Assembly: GCA_005809115.1 (NCBI GenBank)
Contig: SYLK01000946.1
Span: 1-12,162 of the forward strand
Length of the DNA: 12,162 bases
Reading direction: 5' to 3'
Source of the DNA: Planctomyces sp.
GTDB taxonomy: Bacteria; Planctomycetota; Planctomycetia; Planctomycetales; Planctomycetaceae
A model generated the notes under the pieces. The model had not been told where the DNA came from, made no database searches, and saw only the letters and a list, made by a program, of their open reading frames with translations. Below are positions 1 to 8,042 of the stretch, piece after piece. The position numbers were made by a program, and so were the translations under genes. Numbering within the stretch: position 1 is the stretch's first letter; each line of letters starts with the position of its first letter.

Positions 1-1
1 C

Positions 2-88
2 AACACCGGCCTGCCGGCGTGTATTTAATTTGCCACGGGCCGCATCGTCTGGAAGCGTCGAGGTCGGGGTGTTGGATCAGCCGCCATT
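2..88 (+). other. In-frame upstream remnant of the PQQ/LRR gene, interrupted by TAA
   Basis: Reading in the frame of the LRR gene, codons 2-25 give NTGLPACI, then TAA at 26-28, then FATGRIVWKRRGRGVGSAA (29-85) running straight into the downstream ORF. The residues on both sides of the stop look like one continuous PQQ-type propeller blade: the usual form is Cys-hydrophobic-(Asp/Glu)-Phe-x-Thr-Gly-x-x-x-Trp, followed by Gly-Ser-Ala. The stop sits where Asp or Glu is expected, and TAA is one base from GAA. The gene therefore probably began upstream of the window and is either nonsense-mutated or carries a sequencing error. Seen directly: the stop and the continuity of frame. Inferred: the original Glu codon. 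Confidence 0.6.
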
Positions 89-1420
89 GTGGCGGCTGAC
101 GGCCATCTGTATTTCCGCTACCAGAATGGCCTGGTGGCACTGATTGAGGCGAGTCAGGAAGGCTATCGCCTGAAAGGCCGACTGCATGTCCCTGGTGCGG
201 GGGGAGACAGCTGGGCGCATCCCGTCGTGGCGAATGGCCGTCTGCTGCTGCGCGAACAGGACATGCTGTGGGTCTACGATCTGCGGCGCGATGGTTCGCC
301 GATCGCGACCGCGGGTCCGCCGGATGCGGCGGATGACACGGCACACCCCGCGGTCAGGAGACTGCGCAGCGCTGATGTTTCCGTGGGAGTTCTGTCGTGG
401 TCTGATTCGCACCGCACCGTCCGACTGGTGCCGGCCGGAGACACGCCGGACCCATCCGGCGAAGGCCGCAGCGGCAGTGTCGAGGCATCCGATCGCAGTC
501 TGGATGTCCTGCGATATGCTCTGAATTCCGGCTCGGCTGAACCGGATGGCCCCACGTTTCGGGTGGTCCTGAGCAACAGACACCTGACACCGGAAGGAAG
601 ACTCCAGGACGATCTGCGTGACGACCTGCAGCAGTTGCCGGGCGGTGTGGTCGTCGTATTGGCAGGCACCCGGATGACGGACGCCGGGGTGGCACAGCTG
701 GCGGCACCGAATATCGTGGGCCTGAGCCTGGAACTCTGTACGGGAGTGACAGAAGCTGGTTTTCAGGCTCTGGCGCAGTTCCCGCAGCTGCGGCTTCTGA
801 TTCTGGCGGGTACGCGGATTACTGCTCAGGACCTGGTTTCACTGGAAGCTCTGCCTCGGCTGGTCGCGCTGGACCTTGAGCTGTGCGACGGAATCTCGGA
901 CAGTGCCTGTGCCGCGCTGGGCAGAATGACGGGACTCAGGGTGCTGGACTTCAGGAAGAGCGGATTCGAACCGAATCGCATCACGGGGGCCGGACTGAAG
1001 CAGCTGCGCTCCCTGACGCAGCTCGAGACGCTGGTACTCTACGGAAACCAGATCACCGATGCGGACCTGGCGGAACTGGCGCCGCTGACTCGTCTGCGAC
1101 AGCTCGATCTCAGTCTCCTGCCCATCACTGATGCCGGGCTGAGCAGCCTCACGCCTCTGACGTCGCTGGAACAGCTCCACCTGCTGTACTCTGAAGGTTT
1201 TGCTGGTCCGATGCTGACCGACAACGGAACTGACGCGCTGGCAGGCCTGTCGAATCTGCAGACACTCGATCTGACGGGAGCCCGAGTGACCGACGCGGGC
1301 CTGATTCCGCTGGGGCGCCTGAGCCGGCTGCGGTCGCTGCAACTGGTTCGCACGCGGGTTACCGAACAGGGTGTCGAGGCCTTCCGCGAGTCTGTTCCGG
1401 GATGTCAGACTGTGCGATGA
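89..1420 (+). CDS. PQQ-like propeller C-terminus fused to a leucine-rich-repeat domain (5'-truncated or interrupted)
   Basis: The GTG at 89 is only the first possible start after the in-frame TAA at 26-28 and has no Shine-Dalgarno sequence, so it is probably not the native start. Residues 1-66 (ADGHLYFRYQNGLVALIEA, then a SWAHPV and LYLREQD-like stretch) are the end of a PQQ/quinoprotein-like beta-propeller. Residues about 67-180 are a polar linker rich in Asp, Pro and Ser. Residues about 185-443 are roughly nine leucine-rich repeats of the type ITDAGLxxLxxLxxLxxLDLxxT, the cysteine-containing/ribonuclease-inhibitor style common in planctomycete proteins. They close with a typical cap, VEAFRESVPGCQTVR. 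The likely role is extracytoplasmic or protein-protein binding; no catalytic residues are visible, and any signal peptide would lie before the window. The next gene follows after 23 bp on the same strand. Domain calls are firm; whether the product is made intact is not. Confidence 0.75.
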   Translation: MAADGHLYFRYQNGLVALIEASQEGYRLKGRLHVPGAGGDSWAHPVVANGRLLLREQDMLWVYDLRRDGSPIATAGPPDAADDTAHPAVRRLRSADVSVGVLSWSDSHRTVRLVPAGDTPDPSGEGRSGSVEASDRSLDVLRYALNSGSAEPDGPTFRVVLSNRHLTPEGRLQDDLRDDLQQLPGGVVVVLAGTRMTDAGVAQLAAPNIVGLSLELCTGVTEAGFQALAQFPQLRLLILAGTRITAQDLVSLEALPRLVALDLELCDGISDSACAALGRMTGLRVLDFRKSGFEPNRITGAGLKQLRSLTQLETLVLYGNQITDADLAELAPLTRLRQLDLSLLPITDAGLSSLTPLTSLEQLHLLYSEGFAGPMLTDNGTDALAGLSNLQTLDLTGARVTDAGLIPLGRLSRLRSLQLVRTRVTEQGVEAFRESVPGCQTVR

Positions 1421-1443
1421 CCGTTTTGAGCAAAGCAACGTGA

Positions 1444-2538
1444 ATGGACGCATTAAAGATCGTCGGTCTGGACATTGGTGGCGCAAATATCAAGGCCGCC
1501 ACGAACGACGGCACCTGTGTGTGCGTGCCATTCCCCATCTGGCGGCAGCAGCATGAGCTGGCATCGCGGCTGCAGCAGCTGAGCTGTGGAGCCTTCGCGT
1601 CGCCGCATCTGGTGGCGCTGACAATGACGGCCGAGCTGGCGGACTGTTTTGAAACGCGGGAACAGGGGGTGCGATTTGTGATCAGGGCGGTGCAGCAGGC
1701 TTTTCCGCGAGCCCTGCTCCGCATCTGGCTGCTGTCAGGCGAATTCGCTGATCCGGACGAGACACTGCAGGTCCCCCTGCTGGCAGCCGCAGCCAACTGG
1801 CATGCACTTGCTGCGTGGTCAGGGCGTGCGGTCCCTGAAGGTCCCGCTCTCCTGATCGATACGGGTTCCACCACAACCGACATCATCCCGCTGCTGGACG
1901 GGCAGGTGGCTGCGGAAGGACGGACGGATCTGGAACGACTGATGCATCGGGAACTGATCTACACCGGTGCTGTCCGCACACCCGTGATCGCCATCGTGCG
2001 GGAGGTTCCGGTCCGCGATCGCATGGTACCGATTGCAGCAGAGTTGTTCGCAACATCTCGGGATATCTTTCTGCTGGCGGGGGATCTCCCGGAACAGCCG
2101 GATTGCTGTGACACCGCCGACGGGCGTCCTGCCACTCGGGATTATGCCCTGAACCGTGTGGCGCACCTGCTGTGCTGTGACCGCAGTGATCTGAGGACAG
2201 AGGAACTGATTGAGGTGGCGAGATTTGTCGCCAGCGCACAGGTTCAGCAGATCTCAGCTGCGATTGATGATCGTCTGCGTTTTCTGCAGTTCGCGGAAGC
2301 AGAGTCTGCCCGGCGCCCGCGGCGACGACCGGTGGTCCTGATTTCCGGCAGTGGGCATTTTCTGGTGACGCGTGCCCTGTCAGCGATTCCTCGCGGTGAT
2401 TACGACCAGATCCTGAATCTGTCAGAAATGTATGAGGGCCGCGCCGCAGTCGCAAACTGCGCATTCGCGGCTGCTCGTCTGGCAGCCGACCGCTGTCTCG
2501 ATGAACTGCTTCCGCTCGAGCCGTTTCGAGCGTCATGA
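1444..2538 (+). CDS. MfnF-like hydantoinase/oxoprolinase-family protein of the H4MPT-linked C1 pathway
   Basis: This 364-residue ASKHA-fold protein has a phosphate-1 motif VGLDIGGANIKAA (residues 7-19), a family-typical LTMTAELADCF (59-69), a phosphate-2 motif LLIDTGSTTTDIIPL (136-150), the segment RELIYTGAVRTPV (169-181) and an adenosine-site glycine motif LISGSGHFLV (299-308). This combination matches the family known in methanogens as MfnF, which joins a furanmethyl phosphate unit to a glutamyl-tyramine precursor during methanofuran synthesis. In planctomycetes and methylotrophs it is the conserved 'H4MPT-linked C1 transfer pathway' protein. Length is normal for the family. ATG at 1444 has no clear Shine-Dalgarno sequence. 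The gene lies 23 bp after the LRR gene and may share its transcript, and converges on the AsmA-like gene. No other H4MPT gene is in the window. The family call is firm; the exact substrate in this organism is inferred. Confidence 0.82.
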   Translation: MDALKIVGLDIGGANIKAATNDGTCVCVPFPIWRQQHELASRLQQLSCGAFASPHLVALTMTAELADCFETREQGVRFVIRAVQQAFPRALLRIWLLSGEFADPDETLQVPLLAAAANWHALAAWSGRAVPEGPALLIDTGSTTTDIIPLLDGQVAAEGRTDLERLMHRELIYTGAVRTPVIAIVREVPVRDRMVPIAAELFATSRDIFLLAGDLPEQPDCCDTADGRPATRDYALNRVAHLLCCDRSDLRTEELIEVARFVASAQVQQISAAIDDRLRFLQFAEAESARRPRRRPVVLISGSGHFLVTRALSAIPRGDYDQILNLSEMYEGRAAVANCAFAAARLAADRCLDELLPLEPFRAS

Positions 2539-2605
2539 TCTGATGGCTGAAGACTCCGACCAGACGGGCTGCGTATTCCGCTGCGAACCGCGTCTGCCGG
2601 CCCGC

Positions 2606-2635
2606 GACTGGCGGGTCTGAGACTGGCGGGTCCGG
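2606..2635. repeat. 15-bp tandem duplication between convergent genes
   Basis: GACTGGCGGGTC occurs at 2606-2617 and again at 2621-2632 (period 15; the last three bases of the unit differ). It lies in the 109-bp gap between the stops of the MfnF-like and AsmA-like genes. A small inverted pair, CCCGC/GCGGG, overlaps the first copy, and CAGACG/CGTCTG arms occur at 2561-2566 and 2591-2596. Neither is followed by a T-tract, so I do not call a terminator here. Confidence 0.6.
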
Positions 2636-2647
2636 GGACGGCCTCCG

Positions 2648-5600
2648 TCAGGGACGCCTGGCCTGAGGTGGGGCCGGGAGTCCGAAAATCAGAGGGATCA
2701 TCAGACGGGGCACTGGTCCGTTGGGATCCGGCTGAAATGCTGAGAGGAACTGTTTCATGGAATCATCCATGGGAATGGTGGCCCGAACTTTCGTCTGGGG
2801 TCGATTAACAGTGCCGCGCACTTCGACTCCGACCCACTGAGTGGACGCGGTGAAGACGAGCGCGTTGACCAGTGGAATGGATGGTCGGCGGGACTGCGCC
2901 GGGCGGGAGTAGAAATCCAGCACGACGTCACCGCCGAACCCCACACCGCCGCGCCCCCGGAGAGCCAGTGCATCACCGACAAGGTCGATCGGATCGAACT
3001 CAAACATCCGGTCACGGACCCGAAATGACAGGAGCGCCCAGTCGAAGGCGGACTGGTTCGGGACGGAAAAATTCAGCTGCGACAACGCGCCCAGGAGTTT
3101 CACCATCAGCGGCAGTTCGTAGAGCGATGCGTCGCTGACCAGCAGTTGTCCGCGCCCTTCGGCATCCCGATCAGAATCCCCGGTCCCGGTCAGGTACAGC
3201 CAGGCGTTGACGTTGCCCCGCAGGTCCTTCTGATCCGTCAGATGTCGAGCGGCGTACGTTTCCAGACGGGCATCGCTGACGGTACCAAACAACCGGTATC
3301 CGTTGCCGGGGCGGAGACTGATCAGGCCGTTCAGGAGCACTGACCCTCCGTAGCCAAAGCCGTGAATCTGTGCCGCGGCCGGCACTCGGGACGGGTCTGA
3401 CACAAAGACCTCCCGGCTGCCCAGCTGAAATTCGTCTCCGGCGATCTGAAACGGACCGCTGATCCGATTCAGGGACATGCCCAGGACATCGACTGTGTCC
3501 ATCCGGATCTCACCGCTTGTGTTCAGTTGCGTACCGTCCCAGTCACCGCGCGCCGTCACCTGCCCGGAAACGTGCTCCAGACGAAGTCCGGCATCGACGC
3601 CTCCGTCATTCAGGCTGAGGTTTATATCCCACGCCGCCGTGGTCGCGGCATCCGGTTCCGTGCGACCGCGGAAGTCCAGCTGCGAGGATTCCACGGAGAT
3701 CTGCCCCGTCTGGGCCAGTCGCTGCAGGGTGTCTCGCCAGGAGTCCGGCAGTGCCTCCCGGAGTTTATCGTCCGGGACAATGTTGCGGGCATTCAGGTCA
3801 TTGATATGCAGTTGCCAGAACTGATCGGGCGAGATTTCAAACCACCCGGATGCGGTGATCGGAGCGCCCTCATGTTCTGCTTTGAGTGATCGCAGCTCGC
3901 ACCGCTGCCGGCCGGCATATTCCGGAGCATTCGGATCAAAGCTGAAATCAGCCGAATGGATCTTCATTCGGTAGGGGAAGGGTCTGGGGAAGACTTCTGC
4001 GTCATAGATCTCAGCCTGCGGCAGTCGGACCACGACTCGCTGCCCGGGCGACGCCGTCCAGTTGAGCTGCATTGTCAGATGGATCTTTCCCGACGGATCC
4101 AGCAGGGACCAGGCGCGTCGCTGCGCGGCGCCCAGGGCATTGTACAGGTCCGCATCCAGTGCGGCTCCGCGGGCAGTAATTTCCAGGTCCAGAACTCCCG
4201 GTCCGGGCAGACCCCGAAATCTCCCTCGCCCCGTGAGCTGCCCATCACCATGGCGTCCCTCGAGATTTTCAAAAATCCAGAGGCGACTGCGGGAGTCAAA
4301 CTGGATTCGCCCGCTGAGCTGATCGATCTCGTACGGGAAGTGACGAAACTTCAGGCTTCCACCGGCGACCCGGCCATCCAGAACGATGCTGGTGGGCTGA
4401 TCCGGCCCCGGAGGTCGGTAGGTGCGAGCCGAGGCCTCCAGCGTCCCCGTCAGACTGAGAGCATCCAGTACCTTGCGACCAGCATCGTCCAGGGCATCGC
4501 GAAATCGACTGTCCACCGTGACACCAGCGGTCTCCAGGTCGAACGAGATCTCGGCAGCCGGACCAGGATTACGAATCACGCCCCTGGCGGAAATCGGTCG
4601 ATTTCCCATCTGCCCCGCGAATGTGAGGTCCAGATAAACGTTGTCGTTCCGGAATTCCCCGTCGGCTGTTGCGCGCTGCGTGATTGTCCCGGAAATTCCT
4701 GTCACTGGATAACGGAATCGGTGATACACCACGGCGCCGTCCTCGACTGTGGCGCTGAGATTCGCGGGAAGCCAGCGACCATCCTCTGCCTGCCGCAGTT
4801 CGACTTCTCCGCTGATGTGTCCGTCTGGCTGAAAATGATCCAGAAATCGCTGCACGGCAGGCGGACAAAAGGGGCGCAATCGCTGATTGACCAGCAGCCG
4901 TTCGACGCGCAGACTGGCCGTTCCGGGAACGATGTCGGATCTGTCAGATGCTGCGAACGCCGCGTTGCCCGGCGGACGCGCGGCGGCCGGAACCGTCGCA
5001 AGCTGAATCTGCCCCGACAGCCGCGCTTCATCGACGTAGGCTTCATTCAGTCGTCCGATGAAATTCTGATTGTCCCAGAAAATCGTGGCCTGAATGCGCG
5101 TCAGTGTTTCCGGGACCCCGTCAAGAGCCAGCTGGCCGTCGCGAAGTCCCACCTTGAGCAGAAAATCCGGAACCGGCGTTTCTGGATTCCCGGTCGCGCG
5201 AAAATCCACGTCCAGCAGGCCCAGCAGTCGCGGAGTCCACTTGTGGCCGCTGCGGAAGGTCTCTGAGTCAGAATCGTCCGAGCCGGGCGGTACCGGCAGT
5301 CGTGCGGCAATCGCCGAATCCAGATCGGCCAGACGTGTGGTCAGTTCCGGATTCGCGGACTGCGCCAGTTCGACAAGTCGCTGCCCCGCCTGAACTCCTC
5401 TGACTCTGCCCCGCACTTCCCACGTACGGTCTGCCAGATTCCAGTTTCCGGAAATGCCGGTGACCGCCGTCTCCAGAACGTTGATGTCGCCGCTGAAGTC
5501 GAAACTCCGGCTGGACGCCGGAACGGCCTGCAGCAGTTCACTCGCCAGCGGCAGCGTGACTGACGGTCGGCCGGCGCCGTGGTCGATCAGAAGTTTCACC

Positions 5601-6076
5601 CGCACATCTTCAACCGAGACGGAAGGCAGCACCAAAGCCGGCCCCGCGGTCTGTGCAAATCGGTAACTCTGCCAGTTCCAGCGCCCGTCAGTTTGTCGCT
5701 GCACCACCACGTCAACTGTACGCATCCGGACCGAGCGGATCAGAACCAGCTGCCGCTCAAACAACTCGGTTTCATCCAGCACGACCTGGAGATCTGCGGC
5801 GCGAAACAACGGGCGATGAGTTGCTCGCTCCCTGATCTCCACGCCCCGCAGTTCCACGAGCGTCGGCGACAGCAGCCGAGTTGCATCAAGATGCAGGATC
5901 AGATCCGGGCTCAGCTCCGCGAATCGCGCCAGAATCTGACGTTCAACCAGCGAATCGCTGTTCTTCCATAACAGGAGCCCCGCGCCCCCGACCGTCACGA
6001 CGGTCAGTAACAGCAGGATCAGAATCCATTTTACGACGGCCAGTACCTTCATGCATCCCTGCCGAAGATGACTCAT
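2648..6076 (-). CDS. Large AsmA-like inner-membrane-anchored envelope protein
   Basis: This protein of about 1142 residues has one N-terminal membrane anchor (residues about 15-37, KWILILLLLTVVTVGGAG) and a long, beta-strand-rich remainder without further membrane segments. Near the N-terminus, patterns such as LVELRGVEIRE and LQVVLDE resemble AsmA. The C-terminal 200 residues fit the AsmA-like C-terminal domain (GRGQLLVSDASLYELPLM, then ALRGRGGVGFGGDVVLDF, then VRGTVNRP). Proteins of this group (AsmA, TamB, YhdP) are bridge-like periplasmic proteins tied to phospholipid movement or outer-membrane assembly. The start is chosen at ATG 6076 because it overlaps the upstream gene's TGA as ATGA; ATG 6052 (MKVLAVVKW), preceded by AGGGA, is a close alternative. 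An open frame continues to 6409 but lies inside the upstream gene. Family call fairly firm; substrate unknown. Confidence 0.82.
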   Translation of the reverse strand: MSHLRQGCMKVLAVVKWILILLLLTVVTVGGAGLLLWKNSDSLVERQILARFAELSPDLILHLDATRLLSPTLVELRGVEIRERATHRPLFRAADLQVVLDETELFERQLVLIRSVRMRTVDVVVQRQTDGRWNWQSYRFAQTAGPALVLPSVSVEDVRVKLLIDHGAGRPSVTLPLASELLQAVPASSRSFDFSGDINVLETAVTGISGNWNLADRTWEVRGRVRGVQAGQRLVELAQSANPELTTRLADLDSAIAARLPVPPGSDDSDSETFRSGHKWTPRLLGLLDVDFRATGNPETPVPDFLLKVGLRDGQLALDGVPETLTRIQATIFWDNQNFIGRLNEAYVDEARLSGQIQLATVPAAARPPGNAAFAASDRSDIVPGTASLRVERLLVNQRLRPFCPPAVQRFLDHFQPDGHISGEVELRQAEDGRWLPANLSATVEDGAVVYHRFRYPVTGISGTITQRATADGEFRNDNVYLDLTFAGQMGNRPISARGVIRNPGPAAEISFDLETAGVTVDSRFRDALDDAGRKVLDALSLTGTLEASARTYRPPGPDQPTSIVLDGRVAGGSLKFRHFPYEIDQLSGRIQFDSRSRLWIFENLEGRHGDGQLTGRGRFRGLPGPGVLDLEITARGAALDADLYNALGAAQRRAWSLLDPSGKIHLTMQLNWTASPGQRVVVRLPQAEIYDAEVFPRPFPYRMKIHSADFSFDPNAPEYAGRQRCELRSLKAEHEGAPITASGWFEISPDQFWQLHINDLNARNIVPDDKLREALPDSWRDTLQRLAQTGQISVESSQLDFRGRTEPDAATTAAWDINLSLNDGGVDAGLRLEHVSGQVTARGDWDGTQLNTSGEIRMDTVDVLGMSLNRISGPFQIAGDEFQLGSREVFVSDPSRVPAAAQIHGFGYGGSVLLNGLISLRPGNGYRLFGTVSDARLETYAARHLTDQKDLRGNVNAWLYLTGTGDSDRDAEGRGQLLVSDASLYELPLMVKLLGALSQLNFSVPNQSAFDWALLSFRVRDRMFEFDPIDLVGDALALRGRGGVGFGGDVVLDFYSRPAQSRRPSIPLVNALVFTASTQWVGVEVRGTVNRPQTKVRATIPMDDSMKQFLSAFQPDPNGPVPRLMIPLIFGLPAPPQARRP

Positions 6077-7380
6077 ACACCCCGGATTCGCCGAGTTCCG
6101 GCCGCCGCCAGTACGGAAAGCGGGAACTCCACCGGCAGACGATACCTGATTGACCCCACAAACACCATATGAACCACCAGAAACTGCAGAAACGGGCCGG
6201 CCAGCAGCAGTACCAGAGCCGGTCGATGCCGCAGCTGCCAGGCTCCCAGAATCGTCATCAGCCCGAAGGCGGTGTAGTAGACCAGACACGCCTGTGATAG
6301 AATCCCACCCGAAAATCCTGCGGCCTGCGGTGTCAGACTCAGATATCGTCCGGCTTTGATGATTCCCAGTTCGACGGCTCGACGCGGTTGCGCAAGGACA
6401 AATTCCCACGCCTTCTGCTTGTAATGCGCGTTGGCGGCGTATTCACTCATCCGGCCGTAGATGCCTTCCTGATCGACAAATCTCATGTCACTGGCTCCAG
6501 TCGCGCCTGGATGCAGTCCGTCATACAGACTCGGTCCTGACCACAGCGACGTCAGGATCCAGTGCCCGGTCACCTGTTGATTGCGCCACGCCCAGGGCGC
6601 CAGTGCCATCAGGCAACCGATCCCGATCAGCGCCGCATGCCAGCACCGCTTCGTGACTCGGCCTTCACCCCAGGCGATCAGCAGGCTGCCGCTGAACCCG
6701 GGCCACAGGATCCAGCCGGGCCGCACCAGTGCTGCCACCCCGGTCACCAGGCCGCCGACGAGGGCCCGGCCCGCCTGCAGCGGATTCCGGACCTCAGGAT
6801 TCCGCCCGCCAGGCGCTGTGCCAGCCAGCTCGCCAGTCCCGCTCAAATCCCCGTACGCGGCAGCAGAAGACGAAAAACCTGGCTGCCAGCGACCGGGCAG
6901 GCCGCTGAACGCGATCAGGCACAGCAAAAGCCAGAACGCAAACCAGGTCTCTGACAGGATCAGAACACTGTTGCCGACCTGCAGTGGCGACACTGCCATC
7001 CACGCCGCGGCCAGAACCGCCGTTCGCTGGTCCACCAGCCGCTTTCCGAGCACCCAGGTCAGCCCACAGCAGCAGGTACCGATCCAGGCCATCACGAGGC
7101 TGGCTGAAAAGACCGAGTCGCCGGCAATTCGAATGACGGCAGCCAGCAGCAGAGGATAGCCCGGCGTGCGCAGCACATACCGTGGCGGCTGATGCACAGC
7201 GTAGTCCGACCCGCCGGCAATTCGCTTTCCCAGTTCCCAGTAGCCATCGGCGTCCCCGGGAATCAGAAAACGCTGTTCCGTGCCCGCCAGACGCTGCTCC
7301 ACGAAGCACGCGGCTGCTGTCCGCAGCGACAGCGCGATCACCAGAACGATCCACAGAGTGCGGTCGTGCAGAAACGACAC
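6073..7380 (-). CDS. GT39-like polytopic glycosyltransferase (PMT/ArnT-type GT-C fold)
   Basis: This 435-residue multi-spanning membrane protein resembles dolichyl-phosphate-mannose mannosyltransferase/ArnT-like enzymes, which move a sugar from a polyprenyl-phosphate carrier to a lipid or protein on the outer face of the inner membrane. After the first membrane segment (about 10-27) comes the acidic first loop GDADGYWELGKRIA (42-55), with D43 and D45 as candidate catalytic or metal-binding acids. The family-typical RTPGYPLLLA follows (71-80), then a series of hydrophobic helices and a soluble loop rich in Gly and Pro in the middle. GTG 7380 is chosen because GGAAGGG lies six bases upstream; the frame stays open to a TTG at 7395. 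The stop overlaps the AsmA-like start (ATGA). The RidA-like gene ends 50 bp upstream on the same strand. Acceptor and sugar cannot be read from sequence. Confidence 0.8.
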   Translation of the reverse strand: MSFLHDRTLWIVLVIALSLRTAAACFVEQRLAGTEQRFLIPGDADGYWELGKRIAGGSDYAVHQPPRYVLRTPGYPLLLAAVIRIAGDSVFSASLVMAWIGTCCCGLTWVLGKRLVDQRTAVLAAAWMAVSPLQVGNSVLILSETWFAFWLLLCLIAFSGLPGRWQPGFSSSAAAYGDLSGTGELAGTAPGGRNPEVRNPLQAGRALVGGLVTGVAALVRPGWILWPGFSGSLLIAWGEGRVTKRCWHAALIGIGCLMALAPWAWRNQQVTGHWILTSLWSGPSLYDGLHPGATGASDMRFVDQEGIYGRMSEYAANAHYKQKAWEFVLAQPRRAVELGIIKAGRYLSLTPQAAGFSGGILSQACLVYYTAFGLMTILGAWQLRHRPALVLLLAGPFLQFLVVHMVFVGSIRYRLPVEFPLSVLAAAGTRRIRGV

Positions 7381-7386
7381 GGGAAA

Positions 7387-7393
7387 CCCTTCC
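7387..7393 (-). promoter_or_regulatory. Shine-Dalgarno site fixing the GT39-like start
   Basis: On the minus strand GGAAGGG ends six bases before GTG 7380. This favours the GTG over the in-frame TTG at 7395, which would place the Shine-Dalgarno sequence inside the coding region. Confidence 0.65.
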
Positions 7394-7430
7394 AAATGGG
7401 CCGCCGGCGGTCTGTGGCCGACCCGGCGGA

Positions 7431-8042
7431 CTACTTCCCGGCGACCACCTCGAACACTGCCTCAATCTCAACCGGCGTATTAAACGGCAGTGCGCCCATT
7501 CCGACGGCACTCCGCGCACCCTTTCCGGCGTCGGCCCCAAAAATCTGAACCATCAGCTCACTGAATCCGTTGATGACTTTGGGATGCTGCGTAAAGTCCG
7601 GAGACGAGTTGACCATTCCCAGCACTTTGACAAGTCGCACGACCTTGTCGAGACTTCCCAGTGTCTGTCGGACAGTTGTCAGAATGCTCAGGCCTGTCCG
7701 GCGGGCAGCGTCAGCACCCTGTTCGAGTGTCAGATCAGTTCCGACTCGACCCTGCAGCGGTTTTCCGTCATCGGACCATCCAATGTGACCGGAAGTAAAC
7801 AGCAGGTTTCCCGTGATCACCGCCGGGACGTAGACCGCAACGGGTTTTGCCGGCTCAGGCAATACAATTCCCAGTTCCGCCAGGCGTTTTTCAAAGTTTC
7901 CGCCTGAGGATGCCTCATCAGCCCGGACCGGGGATTCGAGTCCCCGCCGCAGTTGTCCGGGCAGCAGAATTCCCGCACAGGCGCCGGTTGCCACCAGCAG
8001 CGTTTCCCGCAGGAACAGACGACGATTCGAACTTTCTGACAT
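7431..8042 (-). CDS. Exported RidA/YjgF-family protein with Tat-like signal
   Basis: This 203-residue protein has an N-terminal extension and a complete RidA/YjgF/UK114 domain (about 50-203). The domain belongs to the subgroup with the opening FEKRLAELGIVLPEPAKP, then LLFTSGHIGW, a VGTDLTLEQG segment and VNSSPDF. Canonical RidA removes reactive enamine/imine intermediates. The conserved Arg (R177, in ARSAVG) and Glu (E192, in VEIEAV) match RidA Arg105 and Glu120 in spacing, so an active site is plausible. Residues 6-28 (NRRLFLRETLLVATGACAG) form a twin-arginine-like signal with a hydrophobic stretch, and VRADEA (39-44) could be the cleavage site. Export is unusual for this mainly cytosolic family. 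ATG 8042 has GGAG eight bases upstream; GTG 8045 directly before it is possible. Family call firm; export inferred. Confidence 0.87.
   Translation of the reverse strand: MSESSNRRLFLRETLLVATGACAGILLPGQLRRGLESPVRADEASSGGNFEKRLAELGIVLPEPAKPVAVYVPAVITGNLLFTSGHIGWSDDGKPLQGRVGTDLTLEQGADAARRTGLSILTTVRQTLGSLDKVVRLVKVLGMVNSSPDFTQHPKVINGFSELMVQIFGADAGKGARSAVGMGALPFNTPVEIEAVFEVVAGK

Noticed and set aside
77..583. Minus-strand open frame opposite the PQQ/LRR gene
   Set aside because: It is antisense to a sequence with clear propeller and linker coding; Arg/Gln-rich shadow translation.
2539..2647. Possible terminator between the MfnF-like and AsmA-like genes
   Set aside because: The inverted pairs are short and no T-tract follows on either strand.
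3956..5266. A 436-codon open frame on the plus strand
   Set aside because: It lies wholly antisense to the AsmA-like gene, whose protein has a membrane anchor and family motifs. The antisense product shows no domain and has a composition typical of a GC-rich shadow frame.
6077..6409. N-terminal extension of the AsmA-like frame
   Set aside because: It overlaps the GT39-like gene in another frame, has no ribosome site, and encodes a low-complexity stretch before the real membrane anchor.
7182..7907. 241-codon plus-strand open frame
   Set aside because: It is antisense to the GT39-like and RidA-like genes, both supported by motifs and ribosome sites.
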